Shown here: in pieces, positions 10,826-22,199 of the stretch
Layout of the letters: every line of letters begins with the position of its first letter
Numbering within the stretch: position 1 is the stretch's first letter
Source: Selaginella moellendorffii
Taxonomy: Eukaryota > Streptophyta > Lycopodiopsida > Selaginellales > Selaginellaceae
Assembly (NCBI RefSeq): GCF_000143415.4
Contig: NW_003314269.1
Location: 296,847 to 360,846 of the forward strand
Direction: 5' to 3'
Length of the DNA: 64,000 nt
Position numbers and translations under genes: made by a program
The notes under the pieces: model-generated
Database searches by the model: none
Seen by the model: the letters and a program-made list of their open reading frames with translations, nothing else
Told to the model about the DNA's origin: nothing

Positions 10826-11480
10826 ATGGCGAGTGAGCAAGATATTGATCTTGATGAGGAGTATGGTGTTAGTGATGATGGCCATGATGATGAAGAAGAG
10901 CCTTTTGATGATGTCATTATGCGACAAGGACACTAGATGTCTAAGGTTCAGAGAGACATAGAGGAGGTTAAGGATTCTATCAATCGCATTAAGGATTTCT
11001 TGTTTCGCATGGACCCTCAAGGGTTGAATCAATCTCATGTTTGTGATTACCATTGGTACATCAAGCATGCCAAGGATTATGGTATCGTGGAATGGAAATC
11101 ATCACTAGATGTTTGAGATAGTCAAGAGGTTGATTCTTGGTTGGAATTGTGGGAAAGTTGTTGGTCTCACAATCCTTGTGAGGATAAGATGAAGATAGAT
11201 ATTTTTGCGACGAAGGTTATGGGTCATGTTTCTTTGTGGTGGAAGAACTACATCAAAGCTAATCTAAAGCTAACTTCTTGAACTGATTTAACGAAGGTTT
11301 TCCACGCTTCATTTGTCAAGAAGTTTGAAGAGGTTGATCTTGTGAACCAACTGTTAAAGATCTAGTAGGGGACTTTATCTTTGGATGCATATGCCCACAA
11401 GTTCCATGATCTTTGCCTTAGTCTCATGGGCACCTATAATAAGCTGCTAAAGGTGCAATATTTATCAAAGGATTGAGTTC
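10826..11480 (+). pseudogene. Chromovirus gag remnant
   Basis: ATG at 10826 opens an acidic N-terminus followed by a recognisable Gag capsid-type region: EVDSWLELWE, VMGHVSLWWKNY and LDAYAHKFHDLCL blocks. Stops occur at several points (first near 10934, then near 11115, 11279 and 11363). Each differs from a sense codon by one base, so this was a coding frame and is now dead. After about 11.48 kb similarity to pol is lost until RNase H near 12.0 kb. A weakly related stretch at 11.5-12.0 kb contains only short open frames. Confidence 0.7.
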
Positions 11481-12009
11481 AGTAGATGTGCAATAAAAGC
11501 TCAAGAAAGATTTTCTAGCAACATTGATTGATGCTAGCTCAGATCTTTTTGCCCAAACTATCAGTCAATTTGGTCAACTATGGTCAACGAGATGGTCTAC
11601 AGGGTAGTCAACGTGATGACTAGCTCACTAATACTTCATCTTTGGGGAAAAAATGGCCGTTGTCCCTTTGTGGCTCGAAACATGAAGATGGCAGTGAGGT
11701 TAAGAAACTTCATTGGACCAGCGAGAGAAAGATAAGGTCAAGGGCAATTGTTTTCGTTGCCACAGAGCTAGACATTAGAGCAAAGGATTGTTTTAAAAGG
11801 GTCAATGAATGATAAGATGACTATGATGGAAGTTAAAGGCAATGATGTGAGTGATAGTGTTTTTGGGTTGTATTGCTTTAAGTTAGGCATTCTCTCGCAT
11901 TCATTAGCCACAAGTTTGATGCCACACGGCGGAATTAGTCTAGTCGCAACAAGGAGTTGTATTCTATGATTGCTGCTATGAAGGAATGGCAACATTATTT
12001 ATATGGATC

Positions 12010-12741
12010 AAGCATTGAGTTGACAATAAGGTGGTTGATGCATTATCCAAGATGGTAAGTTCTATTTCGTTTGTGAAGGTATCAAGCAATCGCTTGGATA
12101 AGCTTAAGGAGTTTGCTGACTTCGACTCCATTATCATTGATATTTGCGTGAAGGTTTTGTTGAGGGATGCCTCTACAATTTGAGGGTGACAAGTTTGTGT
12201 TATTTGAAATATGAATGGAATTCTGGTGAAGAAGAGATGTATAGTGGTTCCTCATATTGACAAACTCATCAAATAAATTTTGGTTGAGTGTCATGATGTG
12301 CCAAGTGCTAGGCATTCAGGGGTATTGAGAACATATATGTTGGTGAAGAGGAATTTCTTTTGGCCTGGGAAAAAAGTTAGATGTTGAAAAGTATGTACGT
12401 GGTTGTTTGACCTACCAGGCGGTCAAAGCTGATCATCAGAAACTCACTAGCCTCTATCATCCTTTACGTGTACCCGAGAATAAGTAGGATAGCATCTCAA
12501 TGGATTTATCATTGGTTTGCCCAAGACTTTTTGAGGAAATGATGCTATTTGGGTTGTTGTGGATCGTTTGATGAAGATGATTCACTTCTTCCCTGTGAAG
12601 ATGATGAAAAAAGCTTCTGAACATGCTCAGTTGTTTGTAGACTGGCTATTTAGTCTCTATAGTTTGCCGGGTGATATTGTGAGTGATCGAGATCCTAAGT
12701 TCACGTCCAAGTTTTGGCAAATGGTCTTTGAGAAGCTAGAG
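12010..12741 (+). pseudogene. Chromovirus RNase H end and integrase, 5' part
   Basis: Begins with an RNase H tail (NKVVDALSK-type motif near 12030). An HHCC zinc-finger region with several stops follows (12290-12430), then the integrase core from 12480: VVDRLMKMIHF, the catalytic Asp within IVSDRDPKF near 12690, and FWQMVFEKLE. The frame stops abruptly at 12741 where the Family T element begins. It resumes in phase at 25250 once one copy of the 5-base target duplication is discounted. Confidence 0.8.
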
Positions 12742-13331
12742 TGTAGCGCACGTGGTTTTGACCCTTTATCCTATAGTGATTTACCATAGGATAACACCAC
12801 GAAGCGGAACCTAAACCCTCTTTATGCCACATAATACATGCCATGTGTCCAAAAGACAGTGGTGTGGAACCCAAGGTTCAGGGCCTTGGGCCACTGAACG
12901 AAGGAACAGTGCCAAACTCCCAAGCATGAAGCCAAGGAGTGATGAAATCAGACCACAGAGCAACTCTCGAGCATATAGCCCAAGGAGCAAAGGGACAGGA
13001 GCCCAGAGCGACTTGGCACAGTCCTAGAGCAACCAGCATCCTAATGCCAGAACTAGCACACAAAACGGAGCCAAACAGAGTCTGGCACTATTTTGGCATA
13101 TCGGTGGTATAACGCAAGGACATGGGTACTCCACTAGCTAGCATGGAATGGAACTTGGGCTTAAACCTAAGCCGAACACAGAACAGGGACAGGCACGCAA
13201 GCAGAAGCTACACTACGCCTCAGGTTAGTCAACCATGCCTGACCTACCCACTATCCCTATTATACATTTGGAACCCCCCATAAGGACTGGCTGACAGGTA
13301 ACTTTCGATACCCGAAGTCACATTCCCGACA
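12742..13331 (-). repeat. Family T 3' LTR (internally deleted)
   Basis: On the plus strand it reads TGTAGCGCACGTGG to TTCCCGACA. It lacks the middle ~0.5 kb of the full LTR: the bases after TTGGAACCCCCCA jump to TAAGGACTGGCTGAC. Its right edge abuts a perfect polypurine tract (13332-13343, plus strand CTCTCCCCCCCC), showing it was the 3' LTR. Confidence 0.8.
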
Positions 13332-13343
13332 CTCTCCCCCCCA

Positions 13344-14040
13344 TATCACTACTAAAAAGGTTTTTGTGAGTATCAAGTGTCAACTCAACTTGACAAAATG
13401 CAACATAAACGTCACACTCCACCGATAAAGATTTACAACACCCAAAACCACTAACTTTTGTTCACAACATGGACAAGTTCATGCCACTCTCTTTCCGACT
13501 AAACTCAAAACTAATCAACACCAAGCTACTCAAGGAGCAATAGCAAGGTTCCCCAGAAAAGAATTGAGCATTGCAACCCAAGTCTTTAATAACAAACCTA
13601 CACAAAATGGTTTAACACTTCACCACTATCCATCCCATAACTCACCATTTGTAAGACCACCATAACCATCACACATCAAGGTAGGGACCCTTGATTGCAT
13701 AATATGAACACGAGCAATGAGTCACACCTCGTTACGAATCATCTCTCCAAGAAGAGAAGATGATTTACGTGTTTGATCCTTCGTCCCTGACGACTCTCTT
13801 TTCGGTCTCATCTTTGACTAAACCTCAAGCTTGCTTTCACATTGCCTTTAGTCCAATCCAAGAAAAATTTATGAGAGAGCACGGCTTGATTATTTGAACC
13901 AATAGACTAATCCCTATAGTCTTGATTGATCCACTCATAATCATGCCTAAGAAGGATCCACTAATGCCACGCTAAACAGCTACGGACCAGCCTATTTGCC
14001 ACTCATAGCAAACTCAGGGAAAGTTTACTTAAACCCACAG
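13344..14040 (-). other. Family T derivative internal segment, non-coding
   Basis: Closely matches 41440-42117 and 54900-55160, in minus orientation. No open frame of note. In the 41-42 kb copy this block lies 0.3-1.0 kb from the primer site; here it directly abuts the polypurine tract, so this copy is internally deleted or recombinant. Confidence 0.65.
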
Positions 14041-14588
14041 GGGGGGCTGTGGGGGGTTCCAAATGTATAGTAGGGATAGTGGGTAGGTCGGGAATGGCCG
14101 ACCAACCTAAGACATAGTCTAGCTCTCGCTTGCGTGTCTATCCTTGTTCTGCGTCCGGCTTGAGTCTAAGCCCAAGTTCCATTCCATGCTAGCTGATGGA
14201 GTACCCATGTCCTTGCGTTAGACCACCGGTATGCCGAAATAGCGCCAGACTCCATTTGGCTCCGTTTTGTGTGCTGGTTCTAGCATTAGGATGCTGGTTG
14301 CTCTAGGACTGTGCTAAGTCACTCCGGGCTCCTATCCCTTCACTCCTTGGACTGTATGTTTGGGAGTTGCTCCGTGGTCCAGTTTCGTCACTCCTTGGCT
14401 CAATGTTTAGGAGTTTGTCACCGTTCCTTCGTTCAGTGGCCCAAGACTCTGAACCTCGGATTCTGCACCACTGTCCTTTGGACACGTGGCATGTATCACA
14501 TGGCATAAAGAGGGTTTAGGTTCTGCTTCGTGGTGTTATCCTATGGTAAATCACCATAGGATAAAGGGTCAAAACCACGTGTGCTACA
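14041..14588 (+). repeat. Family T LTR half, inverted relative to 12742-13331
   Basis: Reverse complement of the 12742-13290 LTR, ending CACGTGTGCTACA at 14588. It forms ~550-base inverted arms with the 3' LTR. It starts at the internal LTR point GGGGGGGCTGTGGG, the complement of the point where the half-LTR at 24735 would join after about 60 missing bases. Confidence 0.75.
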
Positions 14589-14605
14589 TTTGTATTGGAG
14601 CATGA
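14589..14605 (+). promoter_or_regulatory. Primer-binding site, Family T
   Basis: TTTGTATTGGAGCATGA follows the LTR end. The intact form in the derivative at 42457-42446 (minus) is TGGTATCAGAGG, complementary to the 3' end of initiator-Met tRNA. About 39 bases beyond the LTR are shared between the coding and coding-free versions, linking them as one family. Confidence 0.7.
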
Positions 14606-14964
14606 GTCTCAGCGAGTGCTATCCAATTTGCTGACTTTGACTACCCATTTGGAGACACAAGTTGTACAAGATACGAGGATTGCCTTTTGTGTGGTTTCAG
14701 AAATTGTGCAAAATTATACAAGCAATGCTATCCAAAATGGCGATGCAACACTTGCAAGCAAGCAAAAGCAAGACTCCGAATCATGGATGAAAATGCCACA
14801 GTAGAAGAGAGAGAAACGAGAAGAAATAGCCCAAGAAGACGACACTAAAAAGAGTAATGATAGTTTAGAAAAAGAAGAGAAACAAAGCTTTGGTTACTTT
14901 CAAAAACTTTAAGAAACACTTTTGCGACTCTTTTACAAATTAGGAAGAATGCAAAAATGAGGAA

Positions 14965-15813
14965 ATGTTGAAAGAAAAACATGTTTACTTTGATTTCTTC
15001 GCAACTCAAAGAACCTTGTCTTGGGTGTATCATGGACACATCTTTCAACAAACAATTATCAAATTCCTGGGCATACATAAACATGAAACTTTTCAACTAT
15101 TAACACTTGTTTTCAACACTGATTTGACGAGAGTTTTAGCAGCAACAGAGTATGAAACCTTTGAACCACAAGTTCGTTAGTTTGTTGACATACTTAGATT
15201 TAGAGATTTTGAAGAGAATGCAAAACTACTTTACTGAATTCTTCAAAGTCCTCTAGGTGTAATGCTACCAACAAGCACTCTTAATGAACTATACACTATA
15301 GCATATTGGCATCGTTTAGGACAGACAAGAATAGCTGGAGAATTAAGAAATCAAGAATAGGGCAATCAACAAATTCGAATTGGGAATTTGAGTTCAAGAA
15401 ACCGATGGGAACCTGAACTTGTGACAAGTTCAAGGGAACATTTTGGAAGCTCAAGGATTACGAATCGAAGGAGGAGAACTTTAAGACAAAATCACAATGG
15501 GCCAAGATTAAATACAGTAATAAACTTCAACTTTGACACTGAGGTCCAACATCGAAACCCCAGCTTAGAAATACATATCACTCGCAACCAACAAAGAAGA
15601 GTGCGTCAAGGAATCTCAACATTTTAAGGAGTATTTTAGGAGATCCTGTGTCAAGATTACAAACTTATAATGCAAGAATATTAATTGAGACTATACCTTG
15701 GGAAGTTCGTGAAGCGATCAACTCTGATCGTGGAAGAGAACGTGCTATACGACAGAGGGAAGTAGAACAAGATCGGCAAGAACAGCCTCAGGGAAATGCA
15801 CTATCACGAAATT
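14965..15813 (+). pseudogene. Extra reading frame upstream of gag, Family T
   Basis: A long frame from 14965 is broken only by scattered single-base stops (15178-15180, near 15235, near 15355) and a frameshift near 15628. It then continues open to a stop near 15813, in total about 280 codons. The product would be hydrophilic with a HRLGQTRIAGELRNQE block, a basic NRRRRTLRQNH stretch and a charged RGRERAIRQREVEQDRQEQ end. Position between primer site and gag is where Tat/Ogre-lineage elements carry an additional ORF1, so that assignment is plausible but rests on position. I do not recognise the domain. Confidence 0.5.
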
Positions 15814-16583
15814 GACCATAGAGAAAAGCGCACTAGATAGATTTGCGCACACATAGGCTTACAGCAACAAAAATCTGTTAGAATCCATACTTTGACGTGT
15901 GGACGTCACTTAAGACAAGAAACATACAAGAATTAGGACATTTAAAAAAATAAAAAATACAACTACTACTATATTCAGCATCTTCAAATCTTACCAATGA
16001 CTGGGAAACACAAAAGCTTATAGTGAGAGCTCACATTCCAAAACAACCAACACATTGTAAGAGATCAAAACAATTATTCAAGATTGAACTACTAAAGAGA
16101 GTTGCAATCGTTTGCACACCTGCTTGAACCTAAAGAAGGCGAGCAGTATCCAATATTACCAGCGAACAGTTATATCAATCAATTTATGACACAACCAACC
16201 TCCTTCCACAAACAAAATTGTACTTACTTACACCACCAGATTTTTCAAATACAAAACCTTTCCTGAGCTAGACTTAGGAAAGTGACCTCAAGAAGAAACT
16301 CGGGAAGAATCGAGTAAGAAAAACTCGATTGAAAACTCAAGACACAAGAGCTTGACTTCACATTTATATTACAAAACTAAACTTGCAGAAGACTCAAGAC
16401 ACAAGAGCTTGACTTTGCAATCTATGAAGAACAACAATTGACTCAAGATAACATAGGCAAAACACAAATGCAGGAAACTTACCTTAACACTCAAGTTGAG
16501 AAGACTTAGCAAACTGAATGTACAAATAGAAACCAGACCCAATCAAGATCCAAGAAAGAGATCTTCGACAAAAGAATCGAGAA
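15814..16583 (+). other. Non-coding stretch between extra frame and gag
   Basis: A-rich on the plus strand, with many stops and no frame longer than about 50 codons. A near-duplicated block (AAGACACAAGAGCTTGACTT type) occurs at about 16340 and 16400. Probably the leader between the two frames of the parent element. Confidence 0.4.
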
Positions 16584-17682
16584 GTGAAAAAGGAAGAGGT
16601 AGTAAAAGAGAAATTAGAACAACAACAGCAACAAATTTTAGAAACAATTTTAAACAAGTACGACAAAGAGGATAAACAAATTCAAGTTGCCGAGACAAGC
16701 AACCTAGTTAAAGATAACAAAGACCTGAATATCAAAGATGCCCCAGAATTTGAGGCATTTGAAGAAGTAGAATACATAGCACCAGAGTTTTACTCAAATC
16801 CAGACTTACCAGAACAACAACTCAACCAACAAAGTCTACAACCACCTATGGCAATCATCAATCCAATGAGTACAATTGGAAGCATGGTTACATATCCAAT
16901 TTTCACAGGAAGTAAGTCAGAAGATTCAGAATTACATGTAAAACAATTTAACTAAATTGTCAAAATGAACAATCAAGAATAGCATCAAGTTATACTTTTC
17001 CCATACACACTTAAAGGAAAAGCTCTTGAGTGGTATCATACACTAGAGGATTCTGTACCACATGACGAGAAACTTGAACAATTCAAGGAACAATTCCCAG
17101 CCGGAGGAACACCAGAGGAGCATTATGAGCAAATTAAGAATATAAAACAATGACCAAATGAAGGAATTCAAGACTATACTAGACAATTCAAATTACATGC
17201 AAAGAAATGTAAAGATTTCATCACCGACAAAGGCAAGAGTTTGTCTTATATACAAGGATTACGAGAAGTTTATTACAACATGATCGCATTGGCTGATACA
17301 ACTGATGAAGAAAGTATTTATTTACTGTCACAAGGAATCTTAAAACTTGAGAAACGGTTTAAGTAGTTCACTAAAGGTGAATCTTCTCATGTTAATGATG
17401 ACTCAGATGATGAAGAGGAAGAAATACTAATCAAGACCAAAAAGAAACAAACACAGAGAAAAGACATTAGACATGTATTGAAGAAGTTAGCTTCAACAGA
17501 ACTTAAACAAGGAGTCTTTTGTAGAAAATGCAAAAATGAAGGACATTTTATTTCAGACTATAAATTCCATTTACCCAAATGTCAGATTTGTGATAGAGAA
17601 GGACATATAGCCAAGAATTGTCAATATAGGAATACCACCGGAGTTTCAAGAGTGGAAAATGTTCAACGAGGAACACCACGAT
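16584..17682 (+). pseudogene. Family T gag remnant
   Basis: Broken Gag. It has a charged coiled-coil-like N-terminus rich in Glu, Lys and Gln (16584-16800) and a capsid-type region (FTGSKSEDSELHVKQF, then LKGKALEWYHTL, then IQDYTRQFKLHAKKC) at 16890-17210 with TAA/TAG/TGA interruptions. Two zinc knuckles follow at 17520-17625. The second is a perfect CX2CX4HX4C (CQICDREGHIAKNC). The first has its last Cys replaced by Tyr (CRKCKNEGHFISDY). A Asn/Gln/Tyr-rich tail follows to about 18.05 kb. Confidence 0.75.
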
Positions 17683-18391
17683 AAAATTATCAAGGAAATA
17701 ACAACCAAGAACAAAGGCCACTAAGAAACTATTACTACCAAGATAATCAACAATATAATCAAGGATATAATCGTGGATATAATTCCCCACAAAATCAAAA
17801 CTATAGTCAAGGACAATATGATTATAGAGGCAATTACAACCCACAACGATACAATGGACACCAAAACAATTATCAATGTCCACAAGGGAACAACTACAAC
17901 CAAAGCCAACAAAGGCAATATAGCAATTACAACAATCAAGCATCACAACAGAATTATCAACCAAGACAAAATCAACCACAAGAAAACAAATTTGACAACA
18001 ATACAATCCACAAAACCAAAAAGTCAATCAAGCTCCTGCTGGAAGACCACCAGTAGCATGAGTAATTCAAGCGGAAGTTGATGTAGAAGATGAAGAACAA
18101 CTAAGGACTGAAGAACTAGAAGTTCTGGCAATCACAAGAACACAATATGAATGTCAACAACCTGATAATTATGAAGAACAAGAAAAAAGTGACCATGTAT
18201 TAGAAATCAAGAATACCAAGTGGAAAAAGAGTAAAAAAATACTTAACACCATTCAACAAGAGCTTCAAAACAAAGATCCCAAAATTATTAATGATCAAAT
18301 ATACAATCAAAACGACCAAACTCAAGTATTAAACTTTACTCAAGAAGAGCATACAACCATTGCCAAGCACATACTATATCAGGGAATTACT

Positions 18392-19319
18392 TTGACCCTA
18401 CAACAAATACTGCAAATAGCACTATATATAAAAGATCAAATCTTAAAGATATGTACTCGAAGGATCCTTGAAGTTTGCATACAAGAAAAACACCAATCTC
18501 AACCAACACAACAAGAACAAGTTGAAAGAATCCAACCCGGTGATTATGATGATAATGTACCTTGTATCAATGTACACATCAGCAAAAATCATATTGAAAG
18601 AGCTATCCTTGATAGAGGTTCTAGGGTTAATATCATTGAATATACACTATGCAAAGCTTTAGGATTGGGCAATATACAAACTACACCATTCAATGTACGC
18701 ATGGCTGATCAAAGAGTTGTCAGACTAGTAGGCATCATCCGTGATGTCTCTATAACAGTTAAAGGACATAAATTTAAAGTTAACTTTGTTATGTTAAAAA
18801 TGTCGATTGAAGAATCTTCTTACGAAATCTTGTTAGGCAGACTCAAAGCTGTTTCTGCACAGTATTGGATGGAATATGAGATATGTATCCAATCCCAACA
18901 AGGACAAACTAAAATATCAACATTGACAAGTAAGAAAATCTCAAAGAATTTCCGATTAACACAAGTTCAAGAATACAATTGGCAAGAAAGTTTAGACAAT
19001 CTTGAAGAAGCTAAGTTATTTGAAGCATATCCTGAATTTAATGCAATTCAAGAAATTGACTTCAACAGGATACTTTCTATAACCAAGTGTCAAGAATATG
19101 AAGATTCAAAACAACCCAATTTAAAGAAGACACATACAACAAAAACCACTATACAAAAAGCAAGACCAGCGATACAACCCGAACAACTACAAACTATAGA
19201 ATATCATCTAGATATACAAGACGAACTAGCATTCACCATTGAAAATGAAGAATTCAAACTTCGCGTAAATATCAATGAAGATATTGAAGAATTCAATCTA
19301 GAGATTCCCTCAAACCCAT
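18392..19319 (+). pseudogene. Family T aspartic protease region
   Basis: Open frame of 309 codons. The block ILDRGSRVNIIEY near 18610-18645 matches the retroviral protease active-site region, but the usual D[ST]G is DRG here, so the enzyme would be dead. Around it are NVHISKNHIERA before and VGIIRDVSITVKGHKFKVNF after, the usual strand pattern of a retropepsin. The rest (18900-19320) is the linker into reverse transcriptase and ends at a TAA. Confidence 0.7.
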
Positions 19320-20371
19320 AAAACATCTTAATAGCTACACAACTCGACAAACCTTTTAAACTTGAGGCTACTGCATTCCTTACTAAGTATAAAGATGTCT
19401 TTGCGTGGTCATATAAAGACCTCAAGGGTATACCACCTAATTTATGTACACATCAAATTGAATTACTTCCAGGAATTCGACCCATTAAACAAACTGCTTA
19501 CCAGATGAATCTAATATTTGCTGAGAAAGTAAAAGATGAACTCAACAAGTTCCTTGAAGCAGGATTTATATATCCAATACAAAATGCCCAATGGCTATCA
19601 CCTTTAGTCATTGTACCCAAGAAAAATGGGAAATTACGCATCTATGTGAACTATAAGAAGTTAAATGATGCCACTACGAAAGATGCATTTCCCATTCCAT
19701 TTTCAAATGAAATACTTGATGTTGTTGCCGGACATGAGATGTACTTATTTCTTGACAGTTTTTCCGGCTACAATCAAGAACATATAGCTGTCAAGGATCA
19801 ACATAAAACAGCTTTCATAAGTCCATGGGGAGCATATGCATAAATGCGAATGCTATTTGGATTAACCAATGCCCCATTTACATTTCAATGGATCATTACC
19901 GATACTTTCCAATATTATCTCACAAATTTCATGCGAGTCTTTATGGATGTCTTTATGGATGACTTTAGTGTCTTTGGACCTAAAGACAAACACCTTGAAT
20001 ACCTCGAGAAATGTTTTATCAAATGCAGACAAAACCAAGTTGCTCTAAATCCTAAAAAATGTACTTTCTTTGTTAAATCAGGCATACTACTTGGCCATAT
20101 TGTTTCCACTCAAGGCATTTAAATCGATAGAGCTAAAACCGACGTCATTATGAAAATGCAACCACCTCATGATCTCAAAAGCTTGCGTAGTTTTCTGGGC
20201 AAGATGGGTTACCATAGAAGATTTATCAAGGACTATGCCAAAGTCACTACACCATTAACTGAATTACTTAAGAAAGACAAATTTTATCACTGGACTCAAG
20301 AATGTCAGTATGCATTCTTGGTACTCAAAAAAAAACTTACACAGGCACCAATTCTGGTCCAACCAAACTAG
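19320..20371 (+). pseudogene. Family T reverse transcriptase
   Basis: Frame with a few stops (TAA 19319-19321, TAA near 19843, TAA near 20122). RT motifs run in order: WLSPLVIVPKKNGKLRIYVNYKKLN near 19590-19665 (quoted in parts: PLVIVPKKNGKLR, VNYKKLN); FLDSFSGYNQ near 19750; MRMLFGLTNAPFTFQ near 19845; catalytic FMDDF near 19955; LNPKKCTFF near 20050; LLGHIVS near 20090. The last part (20150-20371) carries the SLRSFLGKMGYHRRFI thumb/connection motif. Order and motifs are diagnostic of Ty3/Gypsy. Confidence 0.85.
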
Positions 20372-20900
20372 ACTCAAGAATTTCTTATACAAGTTGATGC
20401 CTCTAACTATGTGTTAGGAGCAATTCTTTGCCAAAGAAAAGATGATCATCGTGATCACCCCACGACAACTTTCTCCACTTGAAATGAATTATACAACTAT
20501 AGAAAAAGAAGCCTTAGGCATGATATATGCCTTGACCAAATTCCGACATTATTTACTTTCCAACAAAATCAAAATATTTGTTGATCATCAAGCATTGATT
20601 CATCTACTCAACAAACCCATCCTAAGTGGCTGAATAGCAAGATGGTTCTTGTTATTACAAGAATTCAATTTCAAAATAATTCACAAACCTGGCAAATACC
20701 ACGAACAAGCTGATCATCTCGGTAAAATTACAACCGGAGAAAATATACAAGACCCCAACGATGATTTACCTGATTCACATCTTTTTAAGATTACCACCCA
20801 CGATACACTACAAGAAATCTTTCATTATTTAACTACTACAAAACTTCCCACGTCATGTACCACGCAAGATCAGAAGAAACAATTCGTCTTGAAGACATGA
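20372..20900 (+). pseudogene. Family T RNase H
   Basis: QVDASNYVLGAIL (first catalytic Asp) near 20390, EKEALGMIYALTKFRHYL near 20500-20550, FVDHQALIHLL near 20580, then the tether with FKIIHKPGKYHEQADHLGK. Stops at the TAG near 20371 and the TGA near 20632 break it. The family motif DHLSR is DHLGK here. Confidence 0.8.
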
Positions 20901-22090
20901 CGATACTCAGTTGTCGGAGGAAGACTCTATAGAATTGGACGTGATAATATATTAAGAGGATGTGTACATTCACAAGAAGAGATACACGAGTTACTAGAAG
21001 AGGCTCATGCTGGTTGCTCTGGAGGGCATTTTGCAGAAGAAATTATAGCAAGGAAAATATTGCAAACAGGCCTATGGTGGCCTATATTATGGAAAGACAC
21101 TTCACAGTTTTGTCAAACTTGTGATATTTATCAGCATACACAATTTCCACCCAAGAAACAAATACAAGAACTGAATCTGACTATAGCAATGGAACCTTTC
21201 TAAAGATGGGGCCTAGATTTTGTAGGACCCATATAAAAGAGCAGAAATGGAAATCAATATATTTTGGTGGTAACAGATTATATGACAAAATGGGCAGAAG
21301 CCCAACCACTCAAGAAAGTGACAACAAAGAATAAAGCAAAGTTTCTTTATGAAACAATTATCACAAAATATGGATTACCTCAAGAAATAGTAACGGATAG
21401 AGGAACACATTTCCTCAATGAAACAATCAAGATTTTACTAGACAAATTCTTCATCAAACATAAGAAATCTACACCATATTATCCACAAGGCAACAGCCAA
21501 GTTGAATCCACAAATAAAACACTCAAGAATATATTGAAGAAAATAGTGCAAACCAATCTTAAAGATTGGGATAATAGAGTTTATGATGCTCTTTGGGCTT
21601 ATAGAACAGCATATAAAGTTTCAATAAATTCAACTCCATTCAAATTAGCTTATGGACTTGAAGCTTTGACACTATTAGAATATATTGTACCATCCTTGAG
21701 AATGGCAATTCAACTGCAAATTAATCAAGAAGAATCGATCAAGAAAAGATTGGCTATGCTAGAAAAGTTAGATGAAGAAAGATTATATGCTTTATGGACA
21801 ATTGAAGCCATACAAGCAAGGAGAAAAGCTTATCATGATAGAAAACAGATTAAAAAGAAAATTGATAGACTTGAAATTGGAAATTTTGTTCTATAGTATA
21901 AAGGAAATGTTGACAAAATCGGAGGCAAATTGGTACATCAATGGGAAGGACCATTCAAGATCACAAATATGCAAACACCTGGCACAACTCAATTAGCAGC
22001 ACTCGATGATAAAGAAATTCAAATAATTAATCTCAACAAATTGAGAAAATATCAAGAAGAACCAAGTATAGCGTATATGCAAGCCAAGCA
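20900..22090 (+). pseudogene. Family T integrase
   Basis: Zinc-binding region with His residues in EEAHAGCSGGHF near 21000 and CQTC near 21115; a stop falls near 21200 before GLDFVGP (first catalytic Asp). From 21264 a 210-codon frame carries YMTKWAEAQPL, the second Asp in IVTDRGTHF and the Glu in NSQVESTNKTL, then LWAYRTAYK. After a stop at 21894-21896 the C-terminal region continues (GGKLVHQWEGPFKIT) to about 22090. The YPQGN...VESTNKT pattern fits the non-chromoviral Tat/Athila side of Gypsy; no chromodomain is seen. Confidence 0.8.
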
Positions 22091-22199
22091 CACCATGCTG
22101 GAATTGACTACCAATGAAACCAAAACAAGTCCACAACAATTACAAACAACTTTACTCAAGCAAAGACTTAATGAAAATGCAAGAACATCATATGAACGA

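Noticed and set aside
12824-13027. 67-codon frame, with a similar one at 14303-14506 on the other strand
   Set aside because: The two match only because they are the same LTR segment in inverted copies; antisense to the element and not kept in the 42.5 kb copy.
17548-18027. 159-codon hydrophobic minus-strand frame
   Set aside because: Shadow of the Asn/Gln/Tyr-rich gag tail on the plus strand.
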